This document shows positions 30,596 through 37,500 of a DNA stretch of 40,157 nt, piece after piece. The stretch's first letter is position 1. Each line of letters begins with the position of its first letter. The notes beneath the pieces were generated by a model. It saw nothing but the letters and a program-made list of their open reading frames with translations, did not search any database and had not been told where the DNA came from. The stretch covers positions 1 through 40,157 of the forward strand of contig JAAZXA010000079.1 in NCBI GenBank assembly GCA_014240385.1. The letters are read 5' to 3'. The DNA comes from Methanobacteriota archaeon (GTDB lineage Archaea; Thermoplasmatota; Poseidoniia; Poseidoniales; Poseidoniaceae). A program made the translations under genes and the position numbers.

Positions 30596-31527
30596 TGCAG
30601 GCCACAAATTCTAGAATGAGCCGACGCCAACCAGCGATTCGTTTATTGGCCCAAGAATTTGGAGAATCCAGCCTAAGCGAAAAAGGCCCCGGTGAATTTG
30701 ACCCAGCATTCGTAATCACAAAACTTGGAGCAAGAGTGAATCGCCTCTTAGTTGCAGGACTTCTTGAAAGACTAGAGCCTCGTGAAACCTCATCAGGAAC
30801 TATGTGGCAAGGTCAGTTAAGAGACGCAAGTGGCACTCATTACTTCAGTGTTGGACACTTTGACAATGACACCGTTCAGGCGCAAGTGGAAACCCTTGCC
30901 AGCCTACACGAATCTGGAGACCCATTGCTTTTGATGATGGTTGCCAAAGGCCGCTGCTACACAACAGAAGAAGGCGCAGTCTACACAAGTATGCGTCCTG
31001 AAGAAATCGCAATAATCGATCGTCAACGCTATGCAACTTGGTTGGTTCAAGCCAGTCAAGAAACTATGAAGAGAGTCGCAGACCATGATGCTGCAGCCGC
31101 TCTTGCACCATCTCGCCAAGCATATGCAGAGGCTGGAATACCTGCACACTCGATAGAGGGATTATTAAAATCCAGAGAATTCTATGGCGATACTGATACT
31201 GAAGTTCACCGCCTGATGGTCATGCGAGCCCTTGACATCGCTGAAGGAAAAAGAGATGTTTCAGAAAATTCATGGAATCCACCCCCTGCTGTTCCAAAGA
31301 ATGATGCTGCCGACACTACTGAAAACTCCCCCGAAGCCGAAATAGGAGATGTCCTGACCTCGATAATAGAGCAATTAGATGAAGGAAAAGGAGTGGATTT
31401 GGAAAATGTCCTAAGTTCTGCTTCAACCAGAGGTTTTGACCGCCAAACATCAGAAGCCAAACTAGACCAATTGGTAGATGAAGGAAGGCTAAAAGAGCCG
31501 CGCTTTGGCTGGTTCTCCCTAAGTTAA
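30595..31527 (+). CDS. RPA-associated protein (COG3390-like)
   Basis: 310 residues. The N-terminal part (RRQPAIRLLAQEFGESS, then GEFDPAFVITKLGARVNRLLVAGLLE and LRDASGTHYFSVGHFD) is characteristic of the archaeal RPA-associated proteins that sit beside RPA genes and carry an OB fold. The C-terminal part (about 230-310) is an acidic linker, then a winged-helix-like segment ending in LVDEGRLKEPRFGWFSLS. It probably forms a complex with the upstream RPA on single-stranded DNA. The ATG at 30595 overlaps the TGA of the extended RPA frame. A TTG one codon earlier is possible. Confidence 0.8.
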   Translation: MQATNSRMSRRQPAIRLLAQEFGESSLSEKGPGEFDPAFVITKLGARVNRLLVAGLLERLEPRETSSGTMWQGQLRDASGTHYFSVGHFDNDTVQAQVETLASLHESGDPLLLMMVAKGRCYTTEEGAVYTSMRPEEIAIIDRQRYATWLVQASQETMKRVADHDAAAALAPSRQAYAEAGIPAHSIEGLLKSREFYGDTDTEVHRLMVMRALDIAEGKRDVSENSWNPPPAVPKNDAADTTENSPEAEIGDVLTSIIEQLDEGKGVDLENVLSSASTRGFDRQTSEAKLDQLVDEGRLKEPRFGWFSLS

Positions 31528-31534
31528 TCCCCGT

Positions 31535-31550
31535 AGGCCCTTAAGGGCCT
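31535..31550. repeat. 16-bp perfect palindrome after the RPA operon
   Basis: AGGCCCTTAAGGGCCT is a perfect palindrome starting eight bases after the stop of the RPA-associated gene and 67 bases before the secretion operon. It has no loop, so it suits a protein-binding site better than a hairpin. The TTCC after it is too short to be a convincing archaeal T-tract terminator. Confidence 0.5.
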
Positions 31551-31617
31551 TCCTTAACTGAACGACAATACCTTCAAGGGCGAGTTGAGGGGTGTCGAGG
31601 CCGAAGGTGGCATAGAC

Positions 31618-31971
31618 ATGGCAGGACAGGACTTCTTTATTCGACCCGCATCGGGAATGACAAGCGACGATTGGATACGACTTGAGGGGTGCTACATTAG
31701 TGTCTCAATCGCTAGGCGAATGACTCGAACAGTCACTCATGGCGGTGAAGGTGATGACCTAATCGACGAAGGTGCAGAAAGTGCTGAATACGTTGTGAAA
31801 GGAGAAATGGACTGCGAAACCTATCGCAAGGTGCTTGAGATGTTCCGTTCAGGACAGCCATATATCCACGACCCATTCGAAGAACGAGATGTGAAAGTGG
31901 TATTCAGCAAGTTGAATTACGATGGAGAAAGTGAAGAATTCATATTCGAATTAATTGAAGATATTCGTTGA
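31618..31971 (+). CDS. Small protein heading the secretion operon, unknown function
   Basis: 117 residues, soluble, acidic, with no signal peptide or membrane segment. It begins MAGQDFFIRPASGMTSDDWI; a central YVVKGEMDCETYRKVLEMFRSG and a C-terminal KVVFSKLNYDGESEEFIFEL suggest an alpha/beta fold. I recognise no family. The ATG at 31618 has AAGGTGG at 31604-31610; an in-frame TTG at 31585 lacks a site. It is followed after 14 bases by the first T2SF gene, so it may be a cytoplasmic accessory or regulatory part of the secretion engine. Confidence 0.7.
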   Translation: MAGQDFFIRPASGMTSDDWIRLEGCYISVSIARRMTRTVTHGGEGDDLIDEGAESAEYVVKGEMDCETYRKVLEMFRSGQPYIHDPFEERDVKVVFSKLNYDGESEEFIFELIEDIR

Positions 31972-31985
31972 AGGAGAGAATCCTT

Positions 31986-32558
31986 ATGGCAGAACAAGAT
32001 GAAGACAGAGAACTTCTCTACGTCATCAGGACGATGGAGGTTTTGATGGGCTCTGGAATCGGATTAGAAGGTGCGTTGACCTCCATCGCCCGCGGTGGAT
32101 ATGGATGCATATCCTCTGATTTTGCCAAAGTAATGAAGAATGCCCAAGCGGGTAAAGCACTGGTAGATGAACTACGCAGAATACAAAAGAAAGCGAAATC
32201 CTCTGCTTACAAGAGATTACTCAATACGATGATTGAGAATATTATATCAAATACTGACATTGTTAAGACCTTGACAAATCAAGGTGGTAGAGAAGAAGAA
32301 AAGAGAAGCGAAAAGGTCGAAAAGTACATTGAAGAACTAGGTGGACTTCCTGAAACTCTGCTTTCAATCGGTATGATCTCGCCAATCATCTTAGCAATTT
32401 TGGCAATCACTCCTCAAATGATGGCTGGGGCTGGAGACATCATGCCTATGCCTGACCCAGATACTATCACAGTAGTTGTCAATGGTGGATTATTTGCAAC
32501 CGTCGTCATCATGGCATTGATTGGCTCAAAAGCCCATTTCAAGGACCCAGGATTGTGA
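31986..32558 (+). CDS. Short T2SF-domain membrane protein (TadB/TadC/FlaJ-like)
   Basis: 190 residues. The N-terminal helical part (RTMEVLMGSGIGLEGALTSI, KVMKNAQAGKALVDELRRIQ, SSAYKRLLNTMIENI) is the type II secretion F domain, which docks on the ATPase. Two membrane segments follow (about 122-143 and 160-182). Archaeal FlaJ carries two such domains in about 550 residues; here each half is its own short gene, as in Tad systems. ATG with GGAGAG at 31973-31978. It would form the inner-membrane platform together with the next gene. Confidence 0.78.
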   Translation: MAEQDEDRELLYVIRTMEVLMGSGIGLEGALTSIARGGYGCISSDFAKVMKNAQAGKALVDELRRIQKKAKSSAYKRLLNTMIENIISNTDIVKTLTNQGGREEEKRSEKVEKYIEELGGLPETLLSIGMISPIILAILAITPQMMAGAGDIMPMPDPDTITVVVNGGLFATVVIMALIGSKAHFKDPGL

Positions 32559-32567
32559 GGTGATTAG

Positions 32568-33296
32568 ATGTTATTCGACTTTTTGGAACTCCTTAATGAT
32601 GAACCGATAATGTTGTTATTACTAAACATTGGATTGGCAGGCCTTGGAGGTGCCCTCCCTCCAATTCTTGAACGCTCTCGAAGAAGGGGATTAGAAAATT
32701 CACTTGCTGAAGTTCTTGAAGGTTTATCAGATAGTATTGGAGCAGGACAAGGATTGCAGCAAGCGATTATGAAAATAGGACAAAGCCGCAACGACCTGTT
32801 CGGAAAATTACTTGCAGACACTCTTGAAATCAGCGCCGTAACTTCATTTGATGCGGCATTAGCAGACTTCGCCCTCAAAACGCGCTCAAAACAAATACAG
32901 CGAGTCATCAACCTACTATCTACTGCAGAAGAAAACGACGCACCTTTACAAGAAATTCTCTTCAGAATGAGTATGGAGTATGAAAAACTCAATGATTTGA
33001 TGAATAAAAGAGAAAGCGAATTGATGGGCCGTGCAATCCTTATCATGATGTTTATCGGAGTAGGACTCCCAGGACTAATCGCTTTCATTTCAGGATTATT
33101 CGCACCATCAACTGCTGGTTATGACGTTGAAGATGTCAACAGTTCTTTAGCCAAATATTTCGGCGCATCAGCAGCAGTAGCAGTATTAGTTTCAGGTAGA
33201 ATGCTGGGTAGAATGAAGGATTACCTATGGCTAACACCACTTTGGATGTTTGGCTCAATGTTATTCTTTATGATGGCATATAATGCAATCGTTTGA
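32568..33296 (+). CDS. Second T2SF-domain membrane protein (TadB/TadC/FlaJ-like)
   Basis: 242 residues. One N-terminal membrane segment (about 12-33) is followed by a cytoplasmic F domain (ENSLAEVLEGLSDSIGAGQG, then AIMKIGQSRNDLFGKLLADT). Three C-terminal membrane segments follow (about 152-174, 193-210, 217-240). The repeat of the same domain in two consecutive genes matches TadB/TadC or a split FlaJ. It begins nine bases after the previous stop, with GAGGTGA at 32557-32563. Confidence 0.78.
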   Translation: MLFDFLELLNDEPIMLLLLNIGLAGLGGALPPILERSRRRGLENSLAEVLEGLSDSIGAGQGLQQAIMKIGQSRNDLFGKLLADTLEISAVTSFDAALADFALKTRSKQIQRVINLLSTAEENDAPLQEILFRMSMEYEKLNDLMNKRESELMGRAILIMMFIGVGLPGLIAFISGLFAPSTAGYDVEDVNSSLAKYFGASAAVAVLVSGRMLGRMKDYLWLTPLWMFGSMLFFMMAYNAIV

Positions 33297-33311
33297 GAAG
33301 GAAGTGAAAAA

Positions 33312-34550
33312 ATGTCCGAGAAAATACTGGCGCAATACGGCAATGTTACCATCTATACTGAAGCGAACCATCCAAGTCCAATCTACCACATCGAAGGAGA
33401 AGTTCCACCCAATCCTTATGGTAAATTACAAGCATTATTCGAAGACGATAATCTTGAGGAAGTCATGTATAACGGCGGAACTCAATGCGTTAAAGTCGCT
33501 CATAGAGACTTCGATATCTGCCGCACAAATATCTGGATTGAGGACGAAGAGGGTTTGGCAATCTGTAAGAATATTGCTTCTTTCACCAACGTCCCATTAG
33601 GAGATGGACCCGGTTTAGTACCCATCTTCGATGGCAGACTCCCCGATGGCAGCCGTGTCAATGGAACCATCCCCCCAGTAACTCCCGATGGCCCCACTCT
33701 AACCATCCGTAAATTTATGGAAGACCCATTCACAATGATCAATCTCATCAAATTCGGCACCGTCAACTTACGCCTCGCATCCATGATGTGGGTATGGATT
33801 GAAGGCCTTGATAGCCGACCAGCAAACTTCGTTATCGCCGGAGGAACAGGTTCAGGAAAAACCACCACTCTGAATTGTTTGGGAATGTACATTCCATGGC
33901 ATAAGCGCCTCCTGACCGTCGAAGACACCGCAGAATTGCAAGTTTACCACGACCACTGGCTGCGTATGGAAACTCGTAGAGAGCGCCCCGATGGAACCCC
34001 TGAAGTCGACATGATCGATTGTCTAAAGTCCAGCTTGCGTATGCGCCCAGACCGAATAATAGTCGGAGAAGTGCGTGGACCAGAAGCAGCAACCCTGCTA
34101 ACTGCGATGAATACTGGACACGATGGCTCATTCGGAAGCCTGCACGCTAATACCGGTGCAGAAACTATCACTCGTCTCATCAACCCTCCAATGGATGTTC
34201 CACCAATTATGCTAACAGGGCTCGACCTAATCATCATCCAAGCAAGGCTGCACGTAAAGGGCAAAACAGCAAGAAAAATTGTCGAAGTATCAGAAGTAGC
34301 CGGAATGGAAGGAGATAAGCCAAGACTCAATCCAATCTGGAAGTATAATGCGGAAACTGACCAAATAGAAGAAACAGGAATCCCGTCAAAGATGAAGGAA
34401 ACAATTTGTAAAGCCGCTGGTTGTACTCCTGCAACTTTCGAACAGCATGTGCAACAACGCATGGGTATTCTCAATGACCTAGTCGAAAGGGATATCTCTG
34501 ATATAGGAACAGTCACTCAAGTCATTCAAGGATTCTATTCCTCACGATGA
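33312..34550 (+). CDS. Type II/IV secretion system ATPase (TadA/FlaI-like)
   Basis: 412 residues. This hexameric ATPase powers pilus, archaellum or secretion assembly. Visible are the N-terminal domain with GRLPDGSRVNG, Walker A GGTGSGKT (177-184), the Asp box LLTVEDTAELQ (200-210), Walker B RMRPDRIIVGEVRG (243-256) and the His box GHDGSFGSLHAN (269-280), all intact. The order of genes, with platform genes before the ATPase, differs from the usual archaellum cluster (flaI then flaJ). ATG with GGAAGTGA four bases upstream. It is followed 16 bases later by the giant surface protein gene, in the same transcript. Confidence 0.9.
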   Translation: MSEKILAQYGNVTIYTEANHPSPIYHIEGEVPPNPYGKLQALFEDDNLEEVMYNGGTQCVKVAHRDFDICRTNIWIEDEEGLAICKNIASFTNVPLGDGPGLVPIFDGRLPDGSRVNGTIPPVTPDGPTLTIRKFMEDPFTMINLIKFGTVNLRLASMMWVWIEGLDSRPANFVIAGGTGSGKTTTLNCLGMYIPWHKRLLTVEDTAELQVYHDHWLRMETRRERPDGTPEVDMIDCLKSSLRMRPDRIIVGEVRGPEAATLLTAMNTGHDGSFGSLHANTGAETITRLINPPMDVPPIMLTGLDLIIIQARLHVKGKTARKIVEVSEVAGMEGDKPRLNPIWKYNAETDQIEETGIPSKMKETICKAAGCTPATFEQHVQQRMGILNDLVERDISDIGTVTQVIQGFYSSR

Positions 34551-34566
34551 ACCAAGGTGAAATTTA

Positions 34567-37500
34567 ATGGAAGAAAAATCGGTTTCTTTGCGGGCATTTC
34601 TATTGATATTGCTGATGATATGTAGCACGCTGGTTCCATTGCTTGAACCAGCACCCGAAGAAAAATCCCAGGAACTTCCCCCGTCAGAGGAAGCGAAGTT
34701 CACAGGTGGAAATGGTGCAACTTTTGGGCCCCAGACAATATCCGTGGGAAATGCTTTCAACATTTGCATGATTTACGCCAATGGCACTCCCATGTGCAAG
34801 GGTAATAATTTCAACGGTCAATTAGGAGACGGCACAAACAACAATTCAGCTGACCTAGTGAATGTACTGATACCCGAAGGTCGCAAAGCCAAATCAATCG
34901 ATACTGATCAGTCATCAACCTGCATGGTTCTAGACAATGGCTCAGCGATGTGTTGGGGACTAAATGCTGAAAGAGGCCAATTAGGACTTGGTGATAAACT
35001 GAACCGAAACAGTCCTGAATATGTTATTCTCCCATCAGGTGCGGAAGTAGAACACATTGAGGTTTCTCGATATAGCTCTTGCATGTTGCTGAAGAACGGT
35101 TCAGTCATGTGTGCGGGTAGTGATTCTGCCTTGGGCAATGGCGCTACTAGTAACTCAAATGTTTCTCAATTTGTCTCAATACCTAGTGGAAGGACAGTAG
35201 TTCAAATATCCCTTGGATATTGGAGGACATGCGGAGTCTTGGATAATGGTTCGGCAATGTGCTGGGGTAGTTCGTATCAAGGAGGGTTAGGTGATGGAAC
35301 ATCAAATAGTAGTAATTATCCAGTATATGTTCAGACACCAAATGGACTCGATGTAAAATCAATTTCAGTCGGTTATTCACACACTTGCATGGTCCTTGAG
35401 AACGGAGGAGTCTCCTGTTGGGGAGAGAATGGTTTTGGCCAGTTAGGTGATGGCTCCAATAACACCAGTTTGTCTGCAGTATTGGTTTCCTTACCCTCAA
35501 CGGTTTCAGCAGACCTAGTCTCAGCAGGATATGACTTCACCTGTGCAGCTCTTGATGACGAAACAGTTCGTTGTTGGGGCAAAGGACAGAGTGGAAGATT
35601 AGGGAATGGTCAGGCATATTCCACCGGTGATTATGAGTCCGAACCAGTGAATGCATCCATGCCTGCTGGAGTAAATATCTTGAATCTCACTCTCGGTAGT
35701 GGTGGTGCATGCGCCTTGAACTCCAACTTGTCGGCTACTTGCTGGGGTTTACTTTCTAGCGCCACATCTGGGAGTCCTGAGTTTAAGTATAGTTCATTTC
35801 CAAACACCTTCGCTGAACCAGGTGCCCTTATTCCCCATCCTGATTGTCTAGTTGATGGAACCGATACCAATGCGGCTAACAACTGGGTGATGTGTGCCGG
35901 AGGAATGGATAGTACTGTGAAGGTGTATGGAACAGACATTGATTCATCGGGCAATGTGTATTATGGCGGCATTTTCTCTGGAACGGTATTTTTTGGAGAA
36001 CAGGTCTTGGAATCTGATGGCACGGATTCATTTGTTGCCAAGTTGAGCAATGATGGTGAGTGGCTTTGGGCATCACAGGTTGGAGGTAGTGGAGATGCCG
36101 AGATTAGGGATTTGGCAGTTTCTTCTAGTGGTGATATTGCAGTGACGGGATATTTCACCACCGAGGCAGTTATTGGTGAAACTACCTTGAACAGCAGCGG
36201 TAGCAACGATGTTTTTGTCGCAAAATTGTTCTGGCATGGAGATTGGAAATGGGCGAAATCATTTGGCGGTTCTTACAATGACCTTGGACATGAAAACACT
36301 TTTGATTCAAATGGAAATATCTATGTCACTGGTTCATTCTCTGGAAGTTTACCTTTTGTTGCGACTACCCAAACCGCATCTGGAACAACTGATGTCTTTG
36401 TAGCTAAATTCTCTAGTAGTGGCGGTCAATTGTCATTTTATTCAGCAGGAGGTACAGGTTCACAATCAGTTGGCTACTCGATTTCGGTTTCTTCTAGTGG
36501 AGATGTGCATGTATGTGGTAAGTTCACTGGAACATCAACATTTGGTTCCAATTCTGTCAGCAGTAATGGAGGCTTTGACATGTTCAAGGCTACTTTGAGT
36601 AGTTCTGGCTCATGGAGTTCTATTCTGTCTGCTGGAGGTACTGGCGATGATGATGCTCACGTTATCAGTGTGGATTCAAGTGGAAACAGTTACATTACTG
36701 GCTCTTTCGAAAACTCGTTCACATTGGCAGGAACAACATTCACTAGTAATGGAGACAAGGATATATTCGTAGCGAAACTCAACAGTTCCAACTCATGGAC
36801 ATGGGCGACTACTGGAGGGGGTAGTGGCGAAGACAAGGGCACTGGCATTGATTTTGATTCGAATGGTAATGCCTTTGTCACTGGGGTGATGTCTGGTTCT
36901 GTTACAATCGCTGGAACCACTCTAACCTCAAATGGGTTGTCTGATGCCTTCATCGGCCAAGTTAGCAGTAATGGTTCTTGGGTTTGGGTGAATAATGGGG
37001 GAAGTTCATCTGTAGACAAAGTGTATGATATTTCAGTCGATTCCAATGGGTTTGGATATGCAGGAGGATACATCACTGGTAATGCCGAGATAGGAATACA
37101 GAATCTCACTTGCTCATCAACTTGTGCTATAATGATCAAGACTCCTGTGGTTCAGGCACCTGCTGCCGATGGAAACATTTCAGTGAATCTGGAGTTTGAT
37201 TACACAAATACATGGTTGAAGGGAAATTGGACAGCCTCAGATTTGGTCACTGGACATGATTACAATGTATCTTGGACCTTGAAATATCAGAATAATGGAA
37301 CACAGATTTCCAATGGTTGGCCAGATTCATTCTATCCTCAATCTACCTCACACTCCAGTCCATCTTCTAGGACTTGGTCGAACGGGTATGAAGGCGGTAA
37401 ATTAGTGTGCTATGAAGTAAAACTTCGAGATGGTGATGGCTACTCTGGACCAATTCTTGATACCGCTACATCATGCACCAGAACTCCTGTTGAATTGACC

